Source of the DNA: Crocosphaera chwakensis CCY0110
GTDB taxonomy: Bacteria; Cyanobacteriota; Cyanobacteriia; Cyanobacteriales; Microcystaceae
Direction of reading: 5' to 3'
Length of the DNA: 64,000 bases
Assembly: GCF_000169335.1 (NCBI RefSeq)
Contig: NZ_AAXW01000010.1
Span: forward strand, 62,001 to 126,000
The position numbers and the translations under genes were made by a program. Under the pieces are notes generated by a model. It saw only the letters and a program-made list of their open reading frames with translations, did not search any database and had not been told where the DNA came from. The stretch's first letter is position 1; the number at the start of each line of letters is the position of its first letter. Shown in pieces: positions 8,359-17,330 of this stretch.

Positions 8359-8733
8359 TTATTGACGCTTTAATCGATTTAATTCGTCTTGTAAGGATTC
8401 AACTTGTTGTTTTAAATCATCTAAGTTTTCTTGTTTTGTTTCTTCGGTGTTGTTTTCATCATCTTCTGAAACAATTTCGATTAGACGGGGTTCTTTTTGT
8501 TTATTTTTTTCTTTTGTTTCTTGGTTGACTTGTTGAGCTTGTTGAATCATGTCATCAACATATTTCTTAGCTTCTTCTACATTCATTTCTCCCCTTGAAA
8601 CCATTTCATCAGCAACTTTTTGCGCTTGGATTCTTAATTCTTGTAAGTTTATTTCAGCTTTTTCCCTCGCATAGTCAGCAATACCAACTCCAAGATAAAA
8701 TGCTTTTTGTACTAAGTTTCTTAGATCAGCCAT
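8359..8733 (-). CDS. Phasin-like / membrane-associated helical protein
   Basis: A 124-residue, almost wholly helical protein. Residues 1-65 (LRNLVQKAFYLGVGIADYAREKAEINLQELRIQAQKVADEMVSRGEM) resemble the short phasin-like or thylakoid-associated proteins of cyanobacteria: a hydrophobic patch followed by amphipathic helix. The rest is charged, with a Gln/Glu/Lys-rich linker and a C-terminal leucine-heptad stretch (LDDLKQQVESLQDELNRLKRQ), likely a coiled coil. Function is unknown; granule or membrane association is only suggested by the pattern. It lies between the ABC-F gene (45 bp) and the four-Cys gene, all on the minus strand. Confidence 0.6.
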   Translation of the reverse strand: MADLRNLVQKAFYLGVGIADYAREKAEINLQELRIQAQKVADEMVSRGEMNVEEAKKYVDDMIQQAQQVNQETKEKNKQKEPRLIEIVSEDDENNTEETKQENLDDLKQQVESLQDELNRLKRQ

Positions 8734-8778
8734 ATTGTCCTCAACTTTAGCTTTTTTTTAAATTATAACATTAATATT

Positions 8779-10695
8779 TTAACTTTCTTTTTCGGCTAAT
8801 TCTAACCATCTTTCTGTAGCTCTGTCAATTTCTTCGACTAATTGGGATAATTGTTCGGTTAGGGTTTGCATTTCACCATAATCTCTAGGAGGATTATTAT
8901 ATAAATTAGCTTCTAGTTTTTCTTTTTCTTCCTCTAGTAAAGGAATTTTTTCTTCTAAGTTCTTATATTCGTATTTTTCTTTAAATGTGAGTTTATTGGA
9001 TTGCTTGGGTTGACTATTTTTAGTGGATTTTGATGGTTTGCTTTCTTGAAAAATTGCCTGATTTTGTAACTCTCTTTCTTTCTCTTCGGCTGCTTTTTTA
9101 TAGTCTAAATAAACAGAGTAATTACCAGGATACTGTTTAATATTTCCTCCTTCTTCTAGGGCAAAAATAGTGTCAACGGTTCGATCCAAAAAGTAGCGAT
9201 CGTGAGAAACAACAATAACACAACCATTAAACTCTTCTAAATATTCCTCTAAAACAGCTAAGGTTTGTACATCTAAATCATTGGTAGGTTCATCTAATAT
9301 TAAGACATTAGGCGCACTCATTAATACTTGTAATAAAAATAATCTTCTTTTTTCGCCTCCCGATAGTTTATGAATGGGGGCATATTGTTGATTAGGAGGG
9401 AATAAGAATCTTTCTAACATTTGAGAGGCAGTAATCACACTACCATCGGCAGTTCTTACTAATTCTGCTACATCTTTTAAATAATCAATAACTCGCTGAT
9501 TTTCATTAATTAATAAATCTTCTGAATGTTGATCAAAATAACCAAAATGAATGGTTGATCCGATGTCTACTTTGCCTGAATCGGGAGTAATTCTTCCTGT
9601 AATAATATTCATTAAAGTAGATTTACCGGCTCCATTTTTGCCAATAATTCCTACCCGATCTTGAGGACTAAAAATATAGGTGAAATCTTGAATTAAAACC
9701 CGATCACCATAAGCTTTATTAATGTTTTCTAATTCAATAACTTTCTTACCAATACGACGACTAGCGGTACTAATTTCTACCTTTTCTTGAGCTTGCCTAA
9801 ACTCTTTATTTTGCATTTCACCAATACGATCAATACGGGCTTTTTGTTTTGTACTTCTCGCTTTTGGTCCCCGTTTTAACCATTCTAATTCTCGTCTTAA
9901 TACCCCTGCGTGTTTCTTTTGACTACTAATTTCTGACGCTTCTGCGTCTGCTTTTTTTTCTAAGAAATAGGAGTAATTTCCTGAATAACCATAGAGATCA
10001 CCCCGATCAATTTCAATAATACGATTGGTGACTTTATCTAAGAAGTAACGATCATGAGTAATTAATAATAATGCTCCAGAATAACGGTTTAAATAACTTT
10101 GTAACCATTCCACTGACATGGCATCTAAATGGTTCGTCGGTTCGTCCATTAATAAGGCATCGGGTTCTGATAATAAGCCAGAAGCTAAAGCAATTCTTTT
10201 GCGATAACCTCCCGATAAATCTCCAATTTTAGCGTCAAAATTTTCAATTCCTAATTGACTCAAAACAATCTTAGCATTGGTTTCTAATGCCCAAGCATCT
10301 AGGGTTTCAATTTGTTGAGTTACGGATGATAAACGGGACATTAAACTATCAGTTTCTTGAGGGTTATGAGCTAATTTATGAGAGATTTCTTCATACTCTC
10401 TAATTAGTGCCATTTGTTCTCCACAGTCAGCGAAAACCTGTTCTAAAACGGTAAGATTTTCATCCAAATTGGGTTGTTGGGGTAAATAAACAATTTTCGA
10501 TCCCGAATTGATCCATAGTTCTCCCCCATCAATGGGTTCTAGCCCTGCTATAATTTTTAGTAAGGTAGATTTCCCCGATCCATTAGTACCAATTAAACCG
10601 ACTTTATCCCCTTCGTCTAAACTAAAGGTTGCCTCTTTTAAAATTTCTTTGATTCCAAAATCTTTTTCAACTGATTGTAAGCTTAAAATCGCCAT
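8779..10695 (-). CDS. ABC-F family ATPase, Uup-like
   Basis: Soluble double-ATPase protein of 638 residues without membrane segments. Two nucleotide-binding domains are clear: GTNGSGKST, LSGGYRKRIALASGLL, LLMDEPTNHLD in the first; GKNGAGKST, LSGGEKRRLFLLQVL, LILDEPTNDLD in the second. They are joined by a charged linker (the P-site tRNA-interaction motif region) around residues 230-310. The C-terminal 100 residues form a charged coiled coil (KEKYEYKNLEEKIPLLEEEKEKLE), which is the Uup-type end. Such proteins act on ribosomes or, for Uup, on recombination intermediates and ribosome assembly. The ATG at 10693-10695 directly abuts the stop of the upstream gene, so translation is probably coupled. 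Confidence 0.9.
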   Translation of the reverse strand: MAILSLQSVEKDFGIKEILKEATFSLDEGDKVGLIGTNGSGKSTLLKIIAGLEPIDGGELWINSGSKIVYLPQQPNLDENLTVLEQVFADCGEQMALIREYEEISHKLAHNPQETDSLMSRLSSVTQQIETLDAWALETNAKIVLSQLGIENFDAKIGDLSGGYRKRIALASGLLSEPDALLMDEPTNHLDAMSVEWLQSYLNRYSGALLLITHDRYFLDKVTNRIIEIDRGDLYGYSGNYSYFLEKKADAEASEISSQKKHAGVLRRELEWLKRGPKARSTKQKARIDRIGEMQNKEFRQAQEKVEISTASRRIGKKVIELENINKAYGDRVLIQDFTYIFSPQDRVGIIGKNGAGKSTLMNIITGRITPDSGKVDIGSTIHFGYFDQHSEDLLINENQRVIDYLKDVAELVRTADGSVITASQMLERFLFPPNQQYAPIHKLSGGEKRRLFLLQVLMSAPNVLILDEPTNDLDVQTLAVLEEYLEEFNGCVIVVSHDRYFLDRTVDTIFALEEGGNIKQYPGNYSVYLDYKKAAEEKERELQNQAIFQESKPSKSTKNSQPKQSNKLTFKEKYEYKNLEEKIPLLEEEKEKLEANLYNNPPRDYGEMQTLTEQLSQLVEEIDRATERWLELAEKES

Positions 10696-11034
10696 CTATT
10701 CCTTTCCTTCTTGTCCTATTTTTAATTCTAGCAAACCGACTGTTCCCACAAAAAAAGTATAGATACTATACTGTAGGGGATTTTTCTGTTGTAATCTAGT
10801 ATAGTAAGCTGCAATAAGTGCTTCTATCCCGTGACTAATAAGGGCAATTCTATCTATCCAAAAAATCCAGTTTAAATCTTTCGATACTTGCCAATTATGA
10901 AACGTTCCATAAAGATTAACTAACTCCCAAATAATAGCCGTACTAATTAACCCAGTAGAAACTATTTTAATTAAGGTTTTAATTTTTTGAAATGAAGAAT
11001 GATTAATGATTTTTGTTTCTATTTTTGAGTCCAT
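10696..11034 (-). CDS. Hypothetical membrane protein
   Basis: A 112-residue protein with three likely membrane helices: about 22-42 (IKIVSTGLISTAIIWELVNLY), 58-75 (WIDRIALISHGIEALIAAYY) and 87-105 (LQYSIYTFFVGTVGLLEL). The N-terminus is polar. No family is recognised. Its stop codon touches the start codon of the ABC-F gene, so the two are almost certainly cotranscribed; whether they work together is unknown. Confidence 0.6.
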   Translation of the reverse strand: MDSKIETKIINHSSFQKIKTLIKIVSTGLISTAIIWELVNLYGTFHNWQVSKDLNWIFWIDRIALISHGIEALIAAYYTRLQQKNPLQYSIYTFFVGTVGLLELKIGQEGKE

Positions 11035-11161
11035 TAATTTGATATGTTACACGACAACAATTGATTATTTTAGATTATCTTAGGCGCTAATCCACTAGAA
11101 TTTAGGATTAAATAACTTAAGCTTAATCCCGATTTTGTAAAAAAATCTCTTAAACAATTAT

Positions 11162-11953
11162 ATGATAACTAACTTAAGTAAAATTATCCATCATTTCTTT
11201 CAGAGGACTATAGAAACTCTAATAGGAAAAAAATACATGAGATGGTATAAAACTATTAATTGGGAACAAGTCACTCGTTCTTATCAATCTGATAAAATTA
11301 GTTACCCCTCTTATTATACATCAGTTAACTATCATGGCATCCAAAACGGTTATCTTAACCCTATTGCTGCTATAACTTACGATATTATAACGCCTTTAGC
11401 TACTCTGCCAAGTGAACAATGGCTGCGTCAAAGTTTATTAAAAACAATCACCATAAAACCTATAAAAATTCTAGACTTAGGTTGTGGAACCGGAACAAAC
11501 ACGATAAACTTAAAAACTACATTTCCTAAAGCAGAGGTAATGGGCTTAGATTTATCTCCCTATATGTTAGCAATAGCAGATAAAAAATCTCGCATTAATC
11601 AGCAAGAAATTATCTGGAAACAAGGACTTGCTGAATCAACAGACATCTCATCTTATTCGTGTGATTTAATTACTATTTCTTTACTGTTTCACGAAGTTCC
11701 TAATAAAATTTCTCAAGCCATTCTTAAAGAAAGTTTGCGGTTACTAAAGCCAAAAGGACAGTTAATTATTTTAAATGCTAATCAACAGCGACTAAGATAT
11801 CTTAAATGGTTAACGAAATTGTTTAGAGAACCTTACTCTTTCACTTATGCTCAAGGTAATATTAGAGAATGGTTAGAAAAAATTGGCTTTCAAACTATTA
11901 AATCCAAACCAATAGGAGGAATTTATCAAATTACCTCTGCTTATAAACTTTAA
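11162..11953 (+). CDS. Class I SAM-dependent methyltransferase
   Basis: A 263-residue methyltransferase. The SAM-binding motif I is ILDLGCGTGTNTINL (about residues 102-116), followed by motif II acidic residue in AEVMGLDLSPYML and a post-II region ITISLLFHEVPN, all of the ubiquinone/menaquinone methyltransferase-like (Methyltransf_11/25) fold. The N-terminal 70 residues (YKTINWEQVTRSYQSDKISYPSYY) form a cap with aromatic residues that is not diagnostic. The substrate is unknown. The gene stands alone upstream of glyS, with 119 bp between them. Confidence 0.85.
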   Translation: MITNLSKIIHHFFQRTIETLIGKKYMRWYKTINWEQVTRSYQSDKISYPSYYTSVNYHGIQNGYLNPIAAITYDIITPLATLPSEQWLRQSLLKTITIKPIKILDLGCGTGTNTINLKTTFPKAEVMGLDLSPYMLAIADKKSRINQQEIIWKQGLAESTDISSYSCDLITISLLFHEVPNKISQAILKESLRLLKPKGQLIILNANQQRLRYLKWLTKLFREPYSFTYAQGNIREWLEKIGFQTIKSKPIGGIYQITSAYKL

Positions 11954-12072
11954 GAAAAAAGTAAAAATTATCTTAAAAATAAAAATTTTATAGATCCCAA
12001 AACCTAATAATGATATGATTAAGAGGATATGCTTCTCCATAACCTATTTTAACTTATCAAACTGAAGTCAAT

Positions 12073-14208
12073 ATGTTCTTTTTATTGGAAGTCGGTACAG
12101 AAGAATTACCCGCAGATTTTATAGATGAAGCGATCGCTCAATGGAAACAAATCATTCCTAATAGTTTAGAAGAAAACTTTTTAACTCCTGATAAAGTTGC
12201 TGTTTACGGAACACCTAGACGATTAGCTGTTTTAATTTCTGAACTTCCAGAACAACAAAAAGATCGAGATGAAGTCATAAAAGGTCCACCAGCAAAAGCA
12301 GCCTTTAAAGACGGAAAACCTACCAAAGCAGCGGAAGGATTTGCCCGTAAACAAGAAGTTGAGATCAAAGATTTGGATATTCGTCCTACTGATAAAGGAG
12401 ACTTTATTTTTATTGAGAAAAAAATAAAAGGAAGACAAACGAAAGAAATTTTACAAGCGTTAATTCCAAATTGGATTGATAGCCTAGAAGGCCGACGGTT
12501 TATGCGTTGGGGCAATGGAGAACTAAGATTTTCCCGTCCGATTCGTTGGTTAGTTGCATTGTGCGATAAGCAAGTTTTACCCATTGAAATTATTAATGGA
12601 GATAGTACTATAACCAGCGATCGCCTATCAAGAGGACATCGAATTTTACATCCAGATACGGTTAGTATTGCTCAAGCATCGGACTATGTAGAAACCTTAC
12701 GCTCTGCCTACGTAGAAGTTGACCCGAAACAGCGTCAAGAAATTATCGAAAAAGATATCGAAACCATTGCCAAAGAACTAAAAGGCAAAGCTGATCTCCC
12801 CGACGACTTATTAACAGAAGTCATTAATTTAATTGAATATCCTACCGCTATTGCTGGAAAATTCGATCCAGAATTTTTAAACCTTCCTACTGAAGTCATT
12901 ACGACAGTAATGGTCAAACATCAGCGATATTTTGCCGTCAAAAAAACTGAAAATGAACTATTACCCAATTTCATCACCATTGCTAATGGAGATCCCAACA
13001 AAAAAGACATTATTGCTCAAGGAAATGAAAGAGTAATTAGAGCAAGATTAGCGGATGCACAATTCTTTTATACGGCTGATTGTGACGAACCCTTAGACAG
13101 TTACTTACCTGAACTAGAAAACGTCACTTTCCAAAAAGAATTAGGAACCATGCGCGACAAAGTTGATCGGATCATGGACATGGCACAACAAATTGCAAAA
13201 CAGTTAGAAATTGACGAAAAAGAACAAGAAGAAATTGAAAGTACGGCCTTATTATGTAAAGCTGATTTAGTAACGCAAATGGTCTATGAATTCCCCGAAT
13301 TGCAAGGCGTAATGGGACAAAAATATGCTTTAGTTAGTGGAGAATCAGAACAAGTTGCCCAAGGTATTTTTGACCATTATTTACCCCGTGGGGCTAATGA
13401 TATCATGCCCAAAACCTTAACGGGTCAAGTTGTCGGAATTGCCGATCGCTTAGACACTTTAATTAGTATTTTTGGCTTAGGGATGATCCCTACCGGTTCT
13501 GGCGATCCCTTTGCTTTACGACGGGCTGCTAATGCTATTATTAGTGTAACTTGGGAAGCGAAATTACCCATTAATCTATCCCAATTATTAATACAAGGGT
13601 GTGAAGCATTTATGGCGGATCACGCAGATAAAGACTCTCCCTTAGAAGCATTACAAACTTTCTTAATTCAACGTATACAAACCCTATTACAAGATGAGTT
13701 AAACATCGACTATGATTTAGTGAATGCGGTGTTAGGTGAAGCGGATGCCGAATACACAGACAGAGCATTACAAAACCTTTTAGATGTCAAAGATAGAGCA
13801 GAATTTTTACAAGAAATTCGTAATAATGAAATATTAGATAAAATTTATGAAACCGTTAATCGTTCAACCCGTTTAGCAGCGAAAGGAGACTTAAATTATA
13901 CAGAATTAGATCCCAGTGAAGTGGTGCAAACTGAGTTATTTGAAAAGTCTTCTGAACAGGAATTTTACAATGGTTTAATGGCTTTATTGTCTAAGACAAC
14001 TCAAGCACAATCTCAGAGAAACTACCAATTACTAATAGAAGGATTACTAGATATTGTTCCTAAAGTTAGTGAATTTTTTGATGGAGAAAATAGTGTTTTA
14101 GTAATGGATGAAAATCCACAAGTTAGACAAAATCGTTTAAATTTGTTAGGGGTTCTCCGTAATCATGGACGAGTTCTGGCAGACTTTGGTGCTATTGTTA
14201 AAAGTTAA
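12073..14208 (+). CDS. glyS: Glycyl-tRNA synthetase beta subunit
   Basis: Beta chain of the alpha2beta2 bacterial glycyl-tRNA synthetase, which with GlyQ charges tRNA-Gly. The 711-residue protein begins MFFLLEVGTEELPADFIDEA, a hallmark of GlyS. Later landmarks are the TPRRLAVLI region, FEGRRFMRWG-like DSLEGRRFMRWG, FSRPIRWLVAL, the HD-like segment around KADLVTQMVYEFPELQGVMGQKYAL, the GSGDPFALRRAANAI motif and the C-terminal anticodon-binding (DALR-like) part ending RNHGRVLADFGAIV. Length is normal. glyQ is not next to it in this window. A repeat-containing intergenic region follows. Confidence 0.97.
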   Translation: MFFLLEVGTEELPADFIDEAIAQWKQIIPNSLEENFLTPDKVAVYGTPRRLAVLISELPEQQKDRDEVIKGPPAKAAFKDGKPTKAAEGFARKQEVEIKDLDIRPTDKGDFIFIEKKIKGRQTKEILQALIPNWIDSLEGRRFMRWGNGELRFSRPIRWLVALCDKQVLPIEIINGDSTITSDRLSRGHRILHPDTVSIAQASDYVETLRSAYVEVDPKQRQEIIEKDIETIAKELKGKADLPDDLLTEVINLIEYPTAIAGKFDPEFLNLPTEVITTVMVKHQRYFAVKKTENELLPNFITIANGDPNKKDIIAQGNERVIRARLADAQFFYTADCDEPLDSYLPELENVTFQKELGTMRDKVDRIMDMAQQIAKQLEIDEKEQEEIESTALLCKADLVTQMVYEFPELQGVMGQKYALVSGESEQVAQGIFDHYLPRGANDIMPKTLTGQVVGIADRLDTLISIFGLGMIPTGSGDPFALRRAANAIISVTWEAKLPINLSQLLIQGCEAFMADHADKDSPLEALQTFLIQRIQTLLQDELNIDYDLVNAVLGEADAEYTDRALQNLLDVKDRAEFLQEIRNNEILDKIYETVNRSTRLAAKGDLNYTELDPSEVVQTELFEKSSEQEFYNGLMALLSKTTQAQSQRNYQLLIEGLLDIVPKVSEFFDGENSVLVMDENPQVRQNRLNLLGVLRNHGRVLADFGAIVKS

Positions 14209-14235
14209 CCTAAGTCCGAACTTTGCTATAGAAAA

Positions 14236-14336
14236 TATAGCAGTTCCCTTGCTTGTAAGGTACAAAGGTTATCGCTTTGAGGCAGAAGGCAGAAGGCAGG
14301 AGTTACGTGTGCCTCATGAGTCCGAGAATTGCTATA
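14236..14336. repeat. MITE-like inverted-repeat element containing a heptamer tandem repeat
   Basis: TATAGCAGTTCCC at 14236-14248 and GAGAATTGCTATA at 14324-14336 form imperfect terminal inverted repeats (10 of 13 positions). Between them is a short tandem repeat of GGCAGAA units (14281-14301, two exact and one variant). Elements of this type are widely scattered in cyanobacterial genomes; assignment to a family is from memory. It lies 28 bp after glyS. A 69-codon open frame overlapping it is not a credible gene. Confidence 0.5.
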
Positions 14337-14771
14337 ACAGGTTTTTGAAAGTATTTCCAAGGCTCAAGCTCTAAAAATTCAATAACTGAAATTGTCCATT
14401 CTTTTTAATACTTTAATTATAAAGAATTATGTCTTTTAATTACATTAAATTAAATTAACCCATAGTTTCACTATAGCTTTGAAGCTAGAATAATAGAGTA
14501 ATATCCTGTTAGTTAAAATTGTAATTATAAGCATGATATACTAAGATAAAGATCACAGATATTACATTTTTAAGATTAAAAAAAAAGCCCTAATCCTATC
14601 TTGACTCACAATTAAGGATTAAGACTTTCTGTTCCCTAACCTTAATTCACTCATTTTGGTAGTGAATCTGCGAATAACCAACATAACGAACTAAGCGTAA
14701 ACTTGTCTGTACGTGAACGTACATAACGTCTGAAGCAGTTCTGTATTATTAGGATAAATTAATAGAGATAT
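14337..14771. other. Intergenic region with palindrome and hairpin
   Basis: No gene seen. It holds the terminator hairpin at 14584-14628 and a perfect palindrome TGTACGTGAACGTACA at 14708-14723 (7-bp arms, 2-bp centre), about 50 bp past the 3' end of the RnfD-like gene on the minus strand. The rest is AT-rich without open frames of note. Confidence 0.5.
14584..14628 (-). terminator. Terminator of the RnfD-like gene
   Basis: Imperfect inverted repeat AAAGCCCTAATCCT (14584-14597) / AGGATTAAGACTTT (14615-14628). On the minus strand it is followed by a run of T (the A run at 14578-14586), as in a Rho-independent terminator. It lies about 145 nt after the stop of the minus-strand gene at 14772. 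Confidence 0.65.
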
Positions 14772-15635
14772 TTAAAGTCCTGTGAGTTGTAAATGCTTGG
14801 AAGAAATTTTCCAATTAAATTGAGGGGAATACCAACAATAATCAAGGAGAATTGTTAACGGAGAAAGGAAAAATAACGCCCAAAAAATAGCAGTCGGTAG
14901 ATAGAGAGAATATTGAATCATAAAAGTTACAAATGCAATAGCGATCGCCCAAATAATCCGACTAAAATAATGATTCGGAATAGAACGGGGATCAGTTAAC
15001 ATAAATAGAGCAAATAATAATAAACTACCCGTCATTAAGTGATGGCTTAAAACGTCCCAACTCCAGCCTAACCAAATATTACGAATGGCCTCTAATAGGG
15101 TATAAAATCCTAAAAATATTGCCGAAGTGTCCCAACGGCCAACCCGTTTTAAAATCATGGCACCGGACCCTAACAATAGTAGCAAAAACCAAAGATCATT
15201 ACCCCATTGTCCAGGAGATACCCAAGCATCTTGAGTCAAGGTTAAAGCTGTAATAATGCCAAAATTAGCAGGATTAAAAAAATGTTTGTTATTAACACGA
15301 AAAAGAAACTTACTGGCAATGGCTAAGCTTCCTGCTAAAATCATAGTTGTAGGCTGATTAGCCCGTAATAATAAACATAAACCCAAAGCCGTAATTAATG
15401 CACTGCGCCAAGATGCCATAAATAAGGGATTAATAATAGACAAATTTAGATTAATTGTTTCTTTATTTTTTAAAAAGTAAATACAAGAAGTTAACAAGAA
15501 TTGTGTCAATAAACAACTAATAATAACGACAATAATCAATTCAGGTTTTAACGACCAATCACGGGTAATAATCCCTAACCCAAGAAAGCCACTGAGGAAC
15601 AAAATTTGATAATCTCGATCATCTTGTAAAATCAT
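14772..15635 (-). CDS. RnfD/NqrB-like membrane protein
   Basis: A 287-residue polytopic membrane protein with about nine hydrophobic segments. The motifs HFFNPANFG (around 130) and ALFMLTDPRSIPNHY (around 215-225) are typical of the NqrB/RnfD family, membrane subunits of ion-translocating NADH:quinone or ferredoxin:NAD oxidoreductases that carry covalent FMN. The flavin-attachment Thr motif of true RnfD is not evident, and no other rnf/nqr gene is near, so this is a stand-alone family member as found in several cyanobacteria. Its role is unknown. The start (MILQDDRDYQILFLSG) is supported by length and by the lack of an upstream alternative. Confidence 0.75.
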   Translation of the reverse strand: MILQDDRDYQILFLSGFLGLGIITRDWSLKPELIIVVIISCLLTQFLLTSCIYFLKNKETINLNLSIINPLFMASWRSALITALGLCLLLRANQPTTMILAGSLAIASKFLFRVNNKHFFNPANFGIITALTLTQDAWVSPGQWGNDLWFLLLLLGSGAMILKRVGRWDTSAIFLGFYTLLEAIRNIWLGWSWDVLSHHLMTGSLLLFALFMLTDPRSIPNHYFSRIIWAIAIAFVTFMIQYSLYLPTAIFWALFFLSPLTILLDYCWYSPQFNWKISSKHLQLTGL

Positions 15636-15992
15636 GATAGATTCCTGTAGAGTAATGTCCCTTATTTTATCGATTTTAGAAAATCATGGTCAGTTTCGTA
15701 TCATTTTCTTATTTTTTGCTTTCAAAGTAGCTTAATAAAAATGCGAGGTTAGCAGATTTTGTCCGCTAACCTTTTTCTTCTATATCTAGCTGATTTTTGG
15801 AATTAAACTTGTTCTGATACCAAATCCGCTTATTTTAGTAGAGTAACATTTTTTCTCCCTGCTCCCTGCTCCCTGCTTCAAGACTTAATACTATACTATC
15901 TAAAACGGATCTAGTATGACACTGGCTTACAGCCTTCAGTTGTCACTAATGACTCAAACCCCTTAATTGCTATATACAACTGTAGAACAACG
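15636..15992. other. Intergenic region with terminator-like hairpin and MITE-like repeat
   Basis: No gene seen. A hairpin AGGTTAGC (15746-15753) / GCTAACCT (15765-15772) with T runs on both sides could terminate transcription either way. Further on, three CTCCCTG heptamers lie at 15855-15875 inside an AT-rich stretch bounded by loosely inverted GATACCAAATCCG (about 15816) and CGGATCTAGTATGAC (about 15906), which looks like another small repeat element. Confidence 0.45.
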
Positions 15993-16850
15993 TTACCCAA
16001 AAAACCCTTTTTTTGAACAGTGCCTTAAAAAAGGCAAGATTACCAGTAGCAAACCAACCACAGAGGAAGGTTCAGGAACGTTTTCTGGTTCAGCAAACAG
16101 AAAATCATCGGTTACCACCAAATCTACCCCATTTACTGGGTCATCTACTTGCCCAGGTATGGGATCAACAATTGGAGTTAAGACTGGTATTTCTCCGTCT
16201 ATATCGAAAATAGAACCATTACCTAAAATTAGTTCTACACTGGTTACTATCGGCTTGTCAAAGAGTACCCCTAAAAAGGAGGGTTCGCCACTATCAGATG
16301 GCTCGACAAAGAATTTTCCCAAACTCTTTGAGCCATTAAAGTATTCAATACTGCTTGTTTCAGGTAGTTCAACATCGAGGAAAATTGCCCCGAACCCGCG
16401 CGTCGCTGCCTGAGTAAAAGTACCAGCTAATGTAAAACTTTGTTCGATTTCATTTTGGTTGTTTCCTTCGCCAATATGGGCGAAAGTAACAGGGGGACTA
16501 AATGCAGGAAACTGACCAGCCACGCTTGGGTTCACGCTCTCAAAGCCATCGTCACTAACAAAGTAAATCTCATCGTATAGTGCGCCTCGCCCTAAAAACA
16601 AATCTTCAGGAATGCCTACTGTCCCATTAACTGGAACTCCGTCCCAGTTAATCGTGCGAAACCCACCTTTTTGGGGACCTACAGCTAAAGTATTATCTGC
16701 ACCACCAATGGCTTCTTTCATCTGTTCAAAAGCAACGGCCGCAGCGTCACCAGTCCCGCTAAAAACAGTGGCAGCTTGAACAGGGATATTAACTGTAACC
16801 ATCCAGACAAAAATGGCTGCTTTGCCTAAGTGTTGAATTTTCATAAACAT
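15993..16850 (-). CDS. PEP-CTERM sorting-domain secreted protein
   Basis: A 285-residue exported protein of unknown function. The N-terminus has a signal peptide (MKIQHLGKAAIFVWMVTVNIPVQAA, cleavage likely after QAA near 27). The C-terminus VPEPSSVVGLLLVILPFLRHCSKKG is a PEP-CTERM signal: the VPEP motif, a hydrophobic helix and a basic tail, recognised by exosortase (EpsH/XrtB type) for processing to the cell surface. The middle is low in Cys and rich in Gly/Val/Phe (beta-type). Met3 is an equally good start. No exosortase gene is in the window. The gene is alone, with 480 bp upstream of the next + gene. Confidence 0.85.
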   Translation of the reverse strand: MFMKIQHLGKAAIFVWMVTVNIPVQAATVFSGTGDAAAVAFEQMKEAIGGADNTLAVGPQKGGFRTINWDGVPVNGTVGIPEDLFLGRGALYDEIYFVSDDGFESVNPSVAGQFPAFSPPVTFAHIGEGNNQNEIEQSFTLAGTFTQAATRGFGAIFLDVELPETSSIEYFNGSKSLGKFFVEPSDSGEPSFLGVLFDKPIVTSVELILGNGSIFDIDGEIPVLTPIVDPIPGQVDDPVNGVDLVVTDDFLFAEPENVPEPSSVVGLLLVILPFLRHCSKKGFFG

Positions 16851-17330
16851 TAACTCCTATAAATAAATACCAAGTTACAAAGCGACTTAGTTTTTATCAA
16901 ACCTTATAGCTATAAAATTTGATATGAACAATTATTCTATAAAATTTTACTCAAAAATTGGAGAAGACATAACTTAAAAAATAATTAATTTTAAACACAA
17001 TCGCTTTAATAGAAAGTCAATACTACTTCAGTGAAAAAGCGATCGCATGACTTAAACAGACAAAACACTTCACTTATGAAAAAAGTTAAGAATTGGGAAC
17101 AAAAAACACCAAAATATCAACAACAAGAGTTAAACTTTTCCAGATATGAAATATTATTTTAATTATGCTCTTTATATTATCAAAAAACTAACAAATTAAA
17201 ACATGAGAAACTTCTCATCTATCTTTCATGACGGTTCATCTACACTTCATTGGTAGGTCATAAAGAAATGTTTTGCTATTAAGTAAGCAAAAACTTGACA
17301 CCATTTATAACAAGTTTAGAGGTTATCTGT
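16851..17330. other. Divergent intergenic region
   Basis: Holds promoter regions for the PEP-CTERM gene (-) and the P-loop NTPase (+). One HIP1 octamer crosses 17039-17046. A TTGACA at 17295-17300 looks like a -35 element but has no good -10 at the right distance. No gene is seen. Confidence 0.4.

Noticed and set aside
14165..14374. Frame over the end of glyS
   Set aside because: Lies on the glyS 3' end and a repeat element; composition is not protein-like.
17295..17330. TTG start of the P-loop gene
   Set aside because: ATG at 17331 has a matching AGAGG; the TTG region has none and its TTGACA is more like a promoter element.
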